Notes: generated by a model from the sequence alone, not told the origin. A DNA stretch of 64,000 bases from Paraburkholderia oxyphila NBRC 105797 (GCF_000685075.1 NZ_BAYD01000014.1:1-64000), one strand, 5' to 3'; shown: positions 1 to 9,907, counted from the stretch's first letter. Translations and numbers: made by a program.

Positions 1-183
1 CGCCTCGGCTGGCTCGCGGCCGGCGGCGCGTTCGACGAGGTGCTGACGAAGGCGCCCGTCGCCGCCGAATACACGCCCGATGCCGCGCGCCACGCCGCGC
101 TGCGCGAGCGGCTCGAAGCCTATCGCTCGCTCTACCGGCACGTGCGGCCGCTGTTCGATCCCGCGCGCGAGAGGCTCGCCTGA
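1..183 (+). CDS. xylB: xylulokinase-type FGGY carbohydrate kinase, 3' end (partial)
   Basis: Only the last 60 codons lie in the window; the gene begins upstream. The visible tail has a helix ending in YRSLYRHVRPLF, which resembles the C-terminus of xylulokinases (FGGY family, ATP-dependent phosphorylation of D-xylulose). It is followed after about 100 bp by a SorC-family regulator on the same strand and faces a polyol transporter operon. That fits a pathway in which a polyol is oxidised to a ketose and then phosphorylated. With so little sequence, another FGGY kinase (ribulokinase, glycerol kinase) cannot be excluded. Confidence 0.6.
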   Translation, partial: RLGWLAAGGAFDEVLTKAPVAAEYTPDAARHAALRERLEAYRSLYRHVRPLFDPARERLA

Positions 184-286
184 GCACGGCACCAGGTTTC
201 CAGTACACTCGCTCGAACAAGGCAAACGTAAGCTCCCAGGCCTTCCCGCTCACGCAGACGCACCGCAGCCCGCCCCGACGAACACC

Positions 287-1240
287 GTGCCCAAGTCCAC
301 CGAAAAACTCGATCTCGCCACCCGCGCCGCCTGGCTCTACTACGTGGCCGGCAACACCCAGAACGAGATCGCCGAAAAGCTCCAGGTGTCGCGCCCGGTC
401 GCGCAGCGCCTCGTCGCGTTCGCCGTCGAGAAGAACCTGATTCGCGTGCGCGTCGATCATCGACTGGCCGACTGCCTCGCCCTCGCGGACCGGCTCTCGA
501 AACGCTACGGCTTGTCGGTGTGCGAAGTGGTCCCCGTGGACGGCGATACGCAGGAGGCGATCGACCGCAAGCTCGCGGTGGCCGGCGCGCAGGTGATGGA
601 GCGCTATCTGAGCGAAGAGCGGCCGATGGTCGTGGCGGTGAGCAGCGGACGCACCTTGAAGGCCGCCGTCGATCAGATCGCGCAGCTCGAGCGGCCGCAG
701 CACCGCCTCGTTTCGATGGTGGGTGCGATCGCGCAGGACGGCTCGTCGAACCGCTACGACGTGGCTCTGCACATCTCCGAGAAAACCGGCGGCAAGCACT
801 TCCTGCTGCCCGCGCCGCTGATCGCCGACACCGAGGCCGAGCGCGCGCAATGGTGCAATCACCGGCTTTATCGCATCGTCGAATCGCTCTCGGGTGAAGC
901 GGATGTGGCCTTCGTCGGCATCGGCAATATCGGCGAGCATTGTCCGCTGCATGAGGACGGCTTCCTTACCACGGACGAGGTGCACGAGTTGATGGGCCTG
1001 GGCGCGATTGCGGAAATGCTCGGCCTGCCGATCGATGCGAGCGGCAAGCGCGTGGACTCGCCCACGGGGCGGCGCGTGACGAGCCTTTATCTGGATTCGC
1101 CGCCCAAGCGTCCCACGATCGGCTTCGCCGGCGGTGCGCGCAAGCGCGAGGCGGTGATCGCGGCGCTCAAGGGCGGCTGGCTTTCGGGGCTCGTGACCGA
1201 TGAGGAGTGCGCTCGGGCGGCGTTGGGGGATGAGGGCTGA
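287..1240 (+). CDS. SorC/DeoR-like sugar-responsive transcriptional regulator
   Basis: This 317-residue protein has an N-terminal helix-turn-helix (ATRAAWLYYVAGNTQNEIAEKL, roughly residues 10-45). A long sugar-phosphate-binding domain of the SorC family follows, with VAVSSGRTLKAAV near the middle and VGIGNIG later. Known members are effector-controlled regulators of polyol and sugar operons. The GTG start is chosen because it gives the normal family length (about 315) and places the HTH near the N-terminus; no strong ribosome site is visible. It follows a xylulokinase end and converges with the sugar ABC operon, which it probably controls through the paired sites at 7572-7604. Confidence 0.9.
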   Translation: MPKSTEKLDLATRAAWLYYVAGNTQNEIAEKLQVSRPVAQRLVAFAVEKNLIRVRVDHRLADCLALADRLSKRYGLSVCEVVPVDGDTQEAIDRKLAVAGAQVMERYLSEERPMVVAVSSGRTLKAAVDQIAQLERPQHRLVSMVGAIAQDGSSNRYDVALHISEKTGGKHFLLPAPLIADTEAERAQWCNHRLYRIVESLSGEADVAFVGIGNIGEHCPLHEDGFLTTDEVHELMGLGAIAEMLGLPIDASGKRVDSPTGRRVTSLYLDSPPKRPTIGFAGGARKREAVIAALKGGWLSGLVTDEECARAALGDEG

Positions 1241-1283
1241 GGGGGCTGCAGAGTGGCGCCATCACTGAACGTAAAAGCCGGAT

Positions 1284-1309
1284 GCAAAAAAGCCCGCTCG
1301 AAAGCGGGC
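1284..1309 (-). terminator. intrinsic terminator of the polyol transporter operon
   Basis: A 7-bp GC-rich stem (1292-1298 with 1303-1309) closes a 4-nt loop and is followed on the minus strand by six T. It lies about 80 bp past the stop of the ATPase gene, between convergent transcription units. Confidence 0.85.
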
Positions 1310-1388
1310 ATATAAGGCCTCGTCGAGGAGGCCCCCTCTGCGACAACCGTTGCTGCGCCACCTCGCCCTGCGAGGCGGCGCCTGTGTC

Positions 1389-2498
<1,110 letters not shown>

Positions 2499-2608
2499 GA
2501 TGTGTGTCTCCATTCGTTGCGGTGTCCCAGGGCTCACGCCCTGCCACCGCGACTCGATCAAAATACGATCACAATTCGATCACGATTCGGTTTACCGCGA
2601 AGCCGCGC

Positions 2609-3295
2609 TCAATGTGCGCGCGCCTCCGCCTTCTGCATCCAGTGCGCCGCGAGCGCGGGCAGCATGCGCATGTCGTCGAAAATCTCCTGCGCGCCCACGT
2701 CGCGCAATTCGAGCGCATGCGCCTCGCCACCCACGTGCGCGCCGCCCACGAAGCCCAGCACCGTCATGCCCGCCGCGCGCGCCGCGCTCACGCCCGCCAC
2801 GCTGTCTTCCACCACGAGGCACGCTTCGGGCGTCACGCCCAGCCCCTGCGCCGCCGCGAGATAGACGTCCGGCGCGGGCTTCGGCTTTGCCACCATGTCG
2901 GCGCAATAGATGCGCTCGCCAAAGAAGCGCGTGAGGTCATTGCGCTCCAGCACGCGGCGCACCACCGCCGCATAGCTGTTGCTCGCGCAGGCCCTGGTGA
3001 GCGCGACGGCCTCCAGGGCCGCGCTCACGCCGGGAAAGAGCGGCGCTTGCGCCGCCTCCGTTTCGGCCACGGCGCGGATCGCATCGACGTCCGCGGGCGT
3101 CAGCCGCCGGCCGAGCGCCTCGCTCGCGCCGCCGAGCACGCGCTCGATGCGCTGCCCGAGCAGCGGCATCAGCACCGGCGCGACGGCAGCGCCTGGCCAG
3201 CGCGCTTCGAGCTCGCGCACCAGCACGCGCGCGGCCACGGCCTCGCTGTCGATCAGCACGCCGTCGCAGTCGCAAATCAGGACCTGAATGGTCAT
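2609..3295 (-). CDS. HAD-superfamily hydrolase, sugar-phosphate phosphatase type
   Basis: This 228-residue protein starts almost directly with the HAD motif I DCDGVLIDSE. ASNSY (motif II) follows mid-protein, then KPKPAPDVYL (motif III Lys) and VVEDSVAGVSAARAAGM (motif IV). The layout is subfamily IA with an alpha-helical cap, as in 6-phosphogluconate phosphatase and beta-phosphoglucomutase relatives. It sits between a permease gene and the ATPase gene of the polyol operon, so it probably dephosphorylates a sugar or polyol phosphate, perhaps as detoxification. The exact substrate cannot be read from sequence. Confidence 0.88.
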   Translation of the reverse strand: MTIQVLICDCDGVLIDSEAVAARVLVRELEARWPGAAVAPVLMPLLGQRIERVLGGASEALGRRLTPADVDAIRAVAETEAAQAPLFPGVSAALEAVALTRACASNSYAAVVRRVLERNDLTRFFGERIYCADMVAKPKPAPDVYLAAAQGLGVTPEACLVVEDSVAGVSAARAAGMTVLGFVGGAHVGGEAHALELRDVGAQEIFDDMRMLPALAAHWMQKAEARAH

Positions 3296-3330
3296 GGGCT
3301 TCGTCCTTGTGTTTCTTGTTGGTAGCCGCT

Positions 3331-4209
3331 TTATTTGACCGCGCCGAACGTGAGGCCGCGCACGAGCTGCTTCTGCGAGAGCCAGCCGACGATCAGCACC
3401 GGCGCCACCGCCAGCAGCGAAGCCGCCGAGAGCTTGGCCCAGAACAGCCCCTCGGGACTCGAGTACGAGGCAATGAACACGGTCAGCGGCGCGGCATTCG
3501 AGCTCGACAGATTGATGCTCCAGAATGCTTCGTTCCACGAAAGGATGATCAGCAGGAGCGCGGTGGACGCGAGCCCCGGCACCGACATCGGCATGAGCAG
3601 ATAGACGATCTCCTGCCATGTGGCCGCGCCGTCCATGCGCCCGGCTTCCAGAATGTCCTTGGGGATCTCGTTGAAGTACGTGTAGGCCATCCACACCGCA
3701 ATCGGCAAATTGATGAGCGTGTAGACGATCACGAGCCCGCTCACGGTGTCGAGCAGCCCGGAGTTCTTCCACAGCAGGTAGATCGGTACGAGCACGCCCA
3801 CCGAAGGCATCATCTTGGTGGACAGCATCCACAGCAGAATCCCCTGCGTGCGCCGGTTCGGGAAGAACGCCATTGCATAGGCGGCGGGCACGGCCAGGAT
3901 CAGGCAGACGATCGTCACGCCCGCCGAGATCAGCACCGAGTTCCATGCGAACGCGAAGTAGTTGCTGCGCGCGAAGACCTCACGGAAGCTGTCGAGCGTC
4001 GGGATGAAGAACAGCGACGGGATATACGCCTGCTGCTCGGTCTTGAACGCCGTGATCGTCATCCAGAAGATCGGGAAGAACAGCGCGAGCGCGATGACCC
4101 ATGCAAGCAGCCCCGGCACCACCCGCCCGATGAACTGGAGCGGTGAAGAACGGTTGACGGCATGCGGCGACTCGGGTGCGCGTACGGGCGAAGCGGTGAC
4201 TTGGCTCAT
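3331..4209 (-). CDS. smoG: polyol ABC transporter permease (MalG/SmoG type)
   Basis: This 292-residue inner-membrane protein has about six transmembrane segments. The conserved cytoplasmic EAA loop, EAGRMDGAATWQEIVYLLMP, lies in the second half, where it contacts the ATPase. The C-terminus LVRGLTFGAVK is typical of MalG-like subunits (QLVAGLTAGAVK class). Its ATG overlaps the stop of the preceding permease by 4 nt (ATGA), so translation is probably coupled. It pairs with the upstream permease to form the membrane channel. Confidence 0.92.
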   Translation of the reverse strand: MSQVTASPVRAPESPHAVNRSSPLQFIGRVVPGLLAWVIALALFFPIFWMTITAFKTEQQAYIPSLFFIPTLDSFREVFARSNYFAFAWNSVLISAGVTIVCLILAVPAAYAMAFFPNRRTQGILLWMLSTKMMPSVGVLVPIYLLWKNSGLLDTVSGLVIVYTLINLPIAVWMAYTYFNEIPKDILEAGRMDGAATWQEIVYLLMPMSVPGLASTALLLIILSWNEAFWSINLSSSNAAPLTVFIASYSSPEGLFWAKLSAASLLAVAPVLIVGWLSQKQLVRGLTFGAVK

Positions 4210-5147
4210 TTTTCGTACTCCCCTTTGAGGTTGCGTGCGAGCATGCGCACGAGGAAGAACGACACGATGTTCGCGAGCACGACGGCGAGAATGCCGCCCG
4301 CGGACGCGATGCCCACGTCGAACTGCTGCAGGCCCATCGAGTAGATCAGGTAAGTGAGGTTGGTGGTTGCGTTGCCGGGACCGCCGCTCGTGGTCGTATA
4401 GATCTCCGCGAAGATCGAGAGCAGGAAGATGCTCTCCATCATCACCACCACCGCGATCGCGCGGCGCAGGTGCGGCAGCGTGATGTAGAAGAACATGGCG
4501 ATCGCACCCGCGCCGTCGATCTTCGCCGCCTCCTTCTGCTCCTGGTCGAGCGACTGGATCGCCGTGAACAGAATGAGGAACGCGAACGGCAGCCACTGCC
4601 ACGCCACGATCATGATGACCGCGGTGAGCGGGTAGACGGCGAACCAGTCGATGGGAGTCATGCCCATCGCGCGCATCGCGATGGCCACGAGCCCGTACAC
4701 CGGATGCAGGATCATGTTCTTCCAGATCAGCGCGGAAACCGTGGGCATCACGAAGAACGGCGCGATGGCAAAGAGGCGCGCGATGCCCTGCCCGACGAAC
4801 TTGCGGTCGAACAGCACCGCCATCAGCACGCCGCCGACCACGGTGATCACGAGCACCGCCACGATCAGCTCGACCGTGTGGAAGATCGACGGCCAGAACG
4901 ACGGGTCGGTGACGAGGAACTTGTAGTTGTCGAGGCCGGCGAAACCCTTGAGATCGGGGTTGAGCAGGTTATAGCGCGTGAACGAATACCAGATCGTCAT
5001 CGCGAGTGGAATGGTCATCCACAACAACAAGACCGCGACGGACGGCGAGACCAGCCAGCGCGACGCCGAACGGCGTGTCTCCACGTGCTGCGGCTGGGGC
5101 GCTCGCGCTCGATTGAATATAGGCATGGGAAGATGGAGATGACGCAT
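4206..5147 (-). CDS. smoF: polyol ABC transporter permease (MalF/SmoF type)
   Basis: This 313-residue, six-segment membrane subunit carries the EAA loop EAAKIDGAGAIAMFFYITLP around residue 220. Start choice: the ATG at 5147 has AAGGG 8 nt upstream; a GTG at 5156 and an ATG at 5126 are weaker. It forms the transporter with the MalG-type subunit that overlaps its stop. The 149-bp gap before it, after the binding-protein gene, contains an imperfect hairpin that could set the usual excess of binding protein over permease (inference). Confidence 0.92.
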   Translation of the reverse strand: MRHLHLPMPIFNRARAPQPQHVETRRSASRWLVSPSVAVLLLWMTIPLAMTIWYSFTRYNLLNPDLKGFAGLDNYKFLVTDPSFWPSIFHTVELIVAVLVITVVGGVLMAVLFDRKFVGQGIARLFAIAPFFVMPTVSALIWKNMILHPVYGLVAIAMRAMGMTPIDWFAVYPLTAVIMIVAWQWLPFAFLILFTAIQSLDQEQKEAAKIDGAGAIAMFFYITLPHLRRAIAVVVMMESIFLLSIFAEIYTTTSGGPGNATTNLTYLIYSMGLQQFDVGIASAGGILAVVLANIVSFFLVRMLARNLKGEYEK

Positions 5148-5186
5148 GAGGACCACCCTTCTCTGTTACGCGGCGGCTCGGGGCGC

Positions 5187-5217
5187 GGCGCCGCATCTCT
5201 TTCGCGAGAGCTGCGCC
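5187..5217 (-). other. imperfect hairpin between binding-protein and permease genes
   Basis: Outer GGCGC/GCGCC and inner CTCT/AGAG arms enclose a short CGCGAA loop on the minus-strand transcript. There is no T-run, so it is more likely an mRNA-stabilising or attenuating structure than a full terminator. Hairpins at this place in sugar ABC operons often raise the amount of binding protein. Confidence 0.35.
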
Positions 5218-5296
5218 GTGCCTTGCGGCCCGGCGCGCTCCGCGTTCCTGCTGTACTGCCACTGCAATGGCGCTGCAATGCGGCGCCTGACTACGC

Positions 5297-6631
5297 TCAC
5301 TTCTGGTAACCGGCCTGCTTCACGGCGCGGTCGGCGGCGGCATTGCCGGCCGCGAGCGCCTGATCGACGCTCATCTGGCCCGCCACAGCGCCGGCGATAC
5401 TCTGGCCGACCACGGTGCCGAACGACTGGAACTCAGGAATCCCGACGAACTGCACACCCGTGTACGGCACCGGCTTCAAGGTCGGGTGAGTCGGATCGGC
5501 GGTCTGGATCGCCTTCAGCACGAAGTCCGAGAACGGCGCGGCCTGCTTGTACTCGGGACGCTGGTAGGTCGAAACGCGCGTGCCCGACGGCACCGACGCC
5601 CAGCCCTCGTCCTTCGCGACCATCTCGACGTATTGCTTCGACGTAGCCCATTCGATGAACTTCTTCGCGGCATCCTGCGACTTCGACGACTTCGGAATCG
5701 CGAGTGCCCACGACCACAGCCAGTGCGCGCCGTTCGGCGTGACTTCCGTCGGCGCCGCCGCGAAGCCGATCTTGTCGGCCACCTGCGACTGCTGCTTGTT
5801 ATAGAGGATGCCCGCCGCGACCGTCGCGTCGATCCACATCGCGCACTTGCCCGAGGACATCAGCGTGAGGTTCTCGTTGAAGCCGTTCGAGCTCGCGCCC
5901 GGAGGGCCGTCCTTCTTCAGCAGATCGACATAGAAGTTGACGGCCTTCTTCCACTCGGGCGTGGTGAGCTGCGCCTGCCACTTCTCGTCGAACCAGCGGC
6001 CGCCAAAGGTGTTCACGACGGTCGTCACATACGCCATGTTCTCGCCCCAGCCAGCCTTGCCGCGCAGGCAGATGCCGTAGGTGCCCTTGGACGGGTCGTT
6101 GAGCTTGTCGGCGAACTGCTTGATCTGGTCGTAGGTCGGCTGCGCGGGCATCGTCAGGCCCTTCGCCGCGAACAGGTCCTTGCGGTAGTACGTCATCGAG
6201 CTTTCGACGTAGAACGGCAGCGCGTAAAGCGTGCCGTTGTACGAGAGACCGTCGCGCGCCGTCTTCACGACGTCGTCGAGGTCATACTCGGCCGGCAGGT
6301 TCGTCATGGGGACGATCCAGCCGCGCTTGCCCCACTGCGGCGCCTCGTAGGTGCCGATCATCATCACGTCGAACTGGCCGCTATTGGTCGTGATGTCGGT
6401 CGTGGCGCGCTGGCGCAGCACATTCTCTTCGAGGATCACCCAGTTCAGCTTGATGCCCGGATTGGCCTTCTCGAAAGCCGGCGAGAGCTTCTTCAGCTCG
6501 AGCATGTCCGGGTTGTTCAACATCGCGATCGTGACGTTCTGCGCATGTGCCGCGCCCGCCGCGGCAACGAGGGCGAGCGCGCCTGTCGCGCGACCTATGC
6601 GCCAGGCGGCGCTCCGAATGGATGGTTTCAT
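5297..6631 (-). CDS. smoE: polyol ABC transporter substrate-binding protein
   Basis: This 444-residue periplasmic binding protein has a clear Sec signal peptide (ATGALALVAAAGAAHA, cleavage near residue 30). The mature domain is of the family-1 extracellular sugar-binding type (PFEKANPGIKLNWV-like start, then GTYEAPQWGKRGWIVPM). The last residues, RAVKQAGYQK, are typical of mannitol/sorbitol binders. The ATG at 6631 has a GGAGA ribosome site. It is the second gene of the polyol operon, after the dehydrogenase. Confidence 0.92.
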   Translation of the reverse strand: MKPSIRSAAWRIGRATGALALVAAAGAAHAQNVTIAMLNNPDMLELKKLSPAFEKANPGIKLNWVILEENVLRQRATTDITTNSGQFDVMMIGTYEAPQWGKRGWIVPMTNLPAEYDLDDVVKTARDGLSYNGTLYALPFYVESSMTYYRKDLFAAKGLTMPAQPTYDQIKQFADKLNDPSKGTYGICLRGKAGWGENMAYVTTVVNTFGGRWFDEKWQAQLTTPEWKKAVNFYVDLLKKDGPPGASSNGFNENLTLMSSGKCAMWIDATVAAGILYNKQQSQVADKIGFAAAPTEVTPNGAHWLWSWALAIPKSSKSQDAAKKFIEWATSKQYVEMVAKDEGWASVPSGTRVSTYQRPEYKQAAPFSDFVLKAIQTADPTHPTLKPVPYTGVQFVGIPEFQSFGTVVGQSIAGAVAGQMSVDQALAAGNAAADRAVKQAGYQK

Positions 6632-6710
6632 GGCGTTGTCTCCTTTCGTTGTTTGCTGCGTTATGTCGTGCTGCATGGGTTGAAGTCGCCGGACAAGCTC
6701 CGGAGGGCGT

Positions 6711-7529
6711 TCAGCTCATCCAGTTTCCGCCGTCGACGTTGAGCGTCTGCGCGGTGATGTAGTCAGCGTCGGCCGACGCGAGAAAAAGCGCCGCGCCGGT
6801 GAGATCCTCGGGCAAGCCCATGCGGCCGAGCGGCACTTCCTCGCCCACGAGCCGTTTCTTTTCGCCCAGCGGCCGGTGCTCGTAGCGCGCGAACAGCGCG
6901 TCCACCTGATCCCACATCGGCGTGTCGACCACACCCGGCGCAATGCCGTTCACGTTGATCTTGTGCCGCGCGAGCGCGAGCGCCGCCGACTGCGTGTAGC
7001 TCAGCACCGCGGCCTTGGTTGCACAGTAGTGCGAAACGAGTGCCTCGCCGCGCCGGCCCGCTTGCGACGACATGTTGATGATCTTGCCGCCCTGCCCCTG
7101 CTCGACCATGTGGCGCGCGACTGCCTGCATCAGGAAGAACATGCCCTTCACGTTCACGGCGAAGAGACGGTCGTAGATGTCCCAGGATTCGTCGAGCAAC
7201 GGGCGCATGTCGAAGAGCGCCGCATTGTTGAAGAGGATGTCGATACGGCCGAAGCGCTCGAGCGTGCCAGACACGATGCGCTCGATGTCCTCGCGGCGCG
7301 TGACGTCCGCGCTGAGGGGGAGCACGCGATCAGGAAATGCGGCCGTTAGCGCTGGGGCGATCGAGTCGGCGGGCTTCACGTCGACCAGCACGCAGCGCGC
7401 GCCTTCGTCCAGATAGCGCCGCGCGACCGCCTCGCCGATGCCGCTCGCCGCGCCAGTGAGCACGGCCACCTTGTCCTGCAAACGTCCTGCCGCCGGGTTC
7501 GCGGAATGTGCCACAGGGGTTGTCTCCAT
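6711..7529 (-). CDS. smoS: SDR-family polyol (sorbitol/L-iditol type) dehydrogenase
   Basis: This 272-residue NAD(P)-dependent short-chain dehydrogenase has a Rossmann glycine motif TGAASGIG at residues 25-32, NNAA in the core, catalytic Ser in MSSQAG, Tyr/Lys in YCATK, and the C-terminal NVDGGNWMS of classical SDRs. It opens the polyol operon, so it probably oxidises the imported polyol to a ketose for the xylulokinase or a fructokinase. The ATG at 7529 gives a 12-residue extension before RLQDKVAVLTG; the ribosome site is weak. The polyol substrate is inferred from context. Confidence 0.9.
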   Translation of the reverse strand: METTPVAHSANPAAGRLQDKVAVLTGAASGIGEAVARRYLDEGARCVLVDVKPADSIAPALTAAFPDRVLPLSADVTRREDIERIVSGTLERFGRIDILFNNAALFDMRPLLDESWDIYDRLFAVNVKGMFFLMQAVARHMVEQGQGGKIINMSSQAGRRGEALVSHYCATKAAVLSYTQSAALALARHKINVNGIAPGVVDTPMWDQVDALFARYEHRPLGEKKRLVGEEVPLGRMGLPEDLTGAALFLASADADYITAQTLNVDGGNWMS

Positions 7530-7571
7530 TTGCGTTCGTCGAGCCGCCGATGCGCTGCCGCGGGCAATCGC

Positions 7572-7604
7572 GTGAACTATCGCTCGATGTGTGAACATTT
7601 GCTC
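7572..7604 (-). promoter_or_regulatory. paired 14-bp sites upstream of the polyol operon (candidate SorC-type operator)
   Basis: Two direct copies of GTGAACNNTNGCTC, at 7572-7585 and 7591-7604, lie 19 bp apart and 43-75 bp upstream of the dehydrogenase start. Each is itself a partial palindrome. Spacing of about two helical turns and the position suggest operators for the SorC-family protein encoded at 287-1240. Confidence 0.5.
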
Positions 7605-7825
7605 TGTTGGTGATCGAATGATCGGACACGGGCGCACACATGTCAAGGCGGACATACGCGATCGCATCAGATTTCGATGGTGCGACGCGCAAGGGGCCGC
7701 TCGACGGCGCAGGAGCATTTGGCGCGCCCGCTTTGCGAGCTGGGGCGGATCGGAGGGGCGTTCGGGCCGGCGCTGCGTATGGAGGGGCTGCCCGGCTGTT
7801 TGCCGGGGAGACTGACTCGCCAACT

Positions 7826-7846
7826 GATGTGATACGTTATATCATC
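7826..7846 (+). promoter_or_regulatory. Zur-like palindrome upstream of the metal ABC operon
   Basis: GATGTGATA-CGT-TATATCATC is an imperfect 9-3-9 inverted repeat (7 of 9 pairs match). It resembles Fur-family zinc-regulator boxes and is the only AT-rich dyad in the 412-bp gap 7530-7941. It ends 95 bp before the binding-protein start, consistent with zinc repression of the transporter. Confidence 0.6.
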
Positions 7847-7941
7847 TCGCTTCCGTGTCGCTCAGCCCGTTCCGGACGGCGCGGCGTCGCGTCCGGATGC
7901 CATCCAAGCCACGTTCTCACCGCTCATTCAAGGATAGAACC

Positions 7942-8910
7942 ATGCCCTCTATCACCCGTGCAGTCCGCCTGACTCCGCGCCTGCCCGGCCGGCTCTCCCA
8001 CGCCGCCACCGCGCTCAAGCGCGCCGCCACGCCCTTCGTGGCGGCATGCCTTGCGCTCGGCGCGCTGCTCGGCCCGTGCTCAGCCGCCCACGCGGCAGAT
8101 GCGCCGGGCGCCGCCCTCACCGTGGTGGCGGCGGAGAACTTCTACGGCGACGTCGTCAAGCAAATCGGCGGCACGTACGTGAACGTGACGAGCATCATGA
8201 GCAACCCCGACCAGGACCCGCATCTGTTCGAGGCGAGCCCGAAGACCGCGCGCGCGCTGCAGCACGCGCGCGTCGTGGTCTACAACGGCGCCGATTACGA
8301 CCCGTGGATGACCAAGCTGCTCGGCGCCACCGGCGGCGGCCAGCGCACCGTCATCGTCGCGGCGGATCTCGTCGGCAAGAAGGCCGGCGACAATCCGCAC
8401 CTCTGGTACGACCCGCAAACGATGCCCGCGGTCGCGCGCGCCGTGAGCGCCGCGCTCGGTGCGGCAGACCCGGCGCACAAGAGCGTGTACGATGCCAACC
8501 TTGCGACGTTTATCGGCTCGCTCAAGCCGCTCGACGACAAGGTCGCGGCCCTGCGCGCGCAGTACAAGGGTCTGCCCGTGACGGCGACCGAGCCGGTGTT
8601 CGGCTACATGTCGGACGCGATCGGCCTCGAGATGCGCAATATGCCGTTCCAGATGGCGACGATGAACGACACCGAGGCCAGCGCGTCGGACATCGCGGCC
8701 TTCGAGCGCGACCTGCGCGAGCGCCGCGTGCGTGTGCTGATCTACAACAGCCAGGCAACGGAAGCGATGACGCGACGCATGCTCGGCATCGCGAAGCAGT
8801 CGAAGGTGCCGACCGTGAGCGTGACCGAGACGCAGCCCGCCGGCATGAACTTCCAGCACTGGATGCTCGCGCAGCTCGACGCGCTGCAAACGGCGCTGGC
8901 ACAGAAGTAA
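7942..8910 (+). CDS. znuA: zinc/manganese ABC transporter substrate-binding protein (ZnuA family)
   Basis: This 322-residue periplasmic metal binder of cluster A-I has a signal peptide ending near CSAAHA. Metal ligands can be read as His in DPHLFEASP, His in NPHLWYDPQTM and an acidic C-terminal position in SVTETQP. At the third site, where zinc binders usually carry His, the sequence is TEPVFGYM, giving Glu. There is no His-rich loop in this subunit. The ATG at 7942 has AAGGA 7 nt upstream. It leads a three-gene operon with ATPase and permease. Zinc is favoured by the Zur-like box and the His-rich ATPase tail; manganese remains possible. Confidence 0.88.
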   Translation: MPSITRAVRLTPRLPGRLSHAATALKRAATPFVAACLALGALLGPCSAAHAADAPGAALTVVAAENFYGDVVKQIGGTYVNVTSIMSNPDQDPHLFEASPKTARALQHARVVVYNGADYDPWMTKLLGATGGGQRTVIVAADLVGKKAGDNPHLWYDPQTMPAVARAVSAALGAADPAHKSVYDANLATFIGSLKPLDDKVAALRAQYKGLPVTATEPVFGYMSDAIGLEMRNMPFQMATMNDTEASASDIAAFERDLRERRVRVLIYNSQATEAMTRRMLGIAKQSKVPTVSVTETQPAGMNFQHWMLAQLDALQTALAQK

Positions 8911-8944
8911 TGACCTAACCATGTCCGTACAGGGAACCCAGGCA

Positions 8945-9907
8945 ATGACCGAGGCCTCGCCCGCTCACCGCGCAACCGAAGTGCGCACGGCTGCGGCACA
9001 CGACACGCACCGCGCGCCGCAGCCGGTGCTCACGCTCGCGGGCGTGACGCTCACGCTCGGCGATCGCACGATCCTGCGCGACGCGAACTTCGCGGTGAAC
9101 CAGGGCGAGTTCATCGGCGTGCTGGGCCCGAACGGCGCGGGCAAGACCACGCTGATGCGGGCGATTCTCGGCCTCGTGCCCGCTGCGCACGGCGCGATTC
9201 GCGTGCTCGGCGAACCCGTGGCGCGCGGCAACGCGAAGATCGGCTACATGCCGCAGACACGCACCGCGCTCGCGAGCCGCCGCGTGCGCGGACGCGATTT
9301 CGTGGCGATGGCCGCCGACGGCCATCGCTGGGGCCTGCCGCGCGCCGACGCCGCCACGCGCGCCGACGTCGCGCGCGTGCTCGATCTCGTGGGCGCCTCG
9401 AAGCTCGCCGACCGCCCGCTCTCCGAGCTTTCCGGCGGCGAGCGCCAGCGCCTGCTGCTCGCGCAATGCCTGCTCGGCGACCCGAAGCTGCTGCTGCTCG
9501 ACGAGCCGCTCATCAGCCTCGACCCGCATCACCAGCGCGGCGTGGTCGAACTCGTGCGCCGCGTGCAGCGCGAGCTTGGCATCGCCGTGCTGTTCTCGGC
9601 CCACGAGCTCAATCCGCTCCTGAACTCGCTCGACCGCGTGCTCTATCTCGGCAACGGCGTGGCAGCGCTCGGCAGCGTGGATGAAGTGATCACGGCGCCG
9701 GTGCTCTCGCGGCTCTATGGCTCGCCTATCGAGGTGATGCGCATGAAGGGCCGCATCTTCGTGATGTCGGGCGACGTCGAGGTCGAGAAGCACGACCACG
9801 AGCATGAGCACGACCACGCACACGAGCATGGCCACGCGCACGGCCACAGTCACGATCACGGCAGCAACGACAACAACAACGCCCACGGCCACACGCACGA
9901 TGCTTGA
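8945..9907 (+). CDS. znuC: zinc/manganese ABC transporter ATP-binding protein with His-rich tail
   Basis: This 320-residue ATPase has Walker A GPNGAGKTT, signature LSGGERQRLLLAQ, Walker B LLLLDEPLISLD and switch His in SAHELN. After the ATPase core (about residue 280) comes a tail of about 39 residues containing 15 His, mostly as alternating H-x pairs, a likely metal-binding or sensing appendage. Start: the ATG at 8945 has AGGGA 9 nt upstream; an in-frame ATG at 8921 without a ribosome site would add eight residues. Its stop overlaps the permease start by 8 nt. Confidence 0.9.
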   Translation: MTEASPAHRATEVRTAAAHDTHRAPQPVLTLAGVTLTLGDRTILRDANFAVNQGEFIGVLGPNGAGKTTLMRAILGLVPAAHGAIRVLGEPVARGNAKIGYMPQTRTALASRRVRGRDFVAMAADGHRWGLPRADAATRADVARVLDLVGASKLADRPLSELSGGERQRLLLAQCLLGDPKLLLLDEPLISLDPHHQRGVVELVRRVQRELGIAVLFSAHELNPLLNSLDRVLYLGNGVAALGSVDEVITAPVLSRLYGSPIEVMRMKGRIFVMSGDVEVEKHDHEHEHDHAHEHGHAHGHSHDHGSNDNNNAHGHTHDA

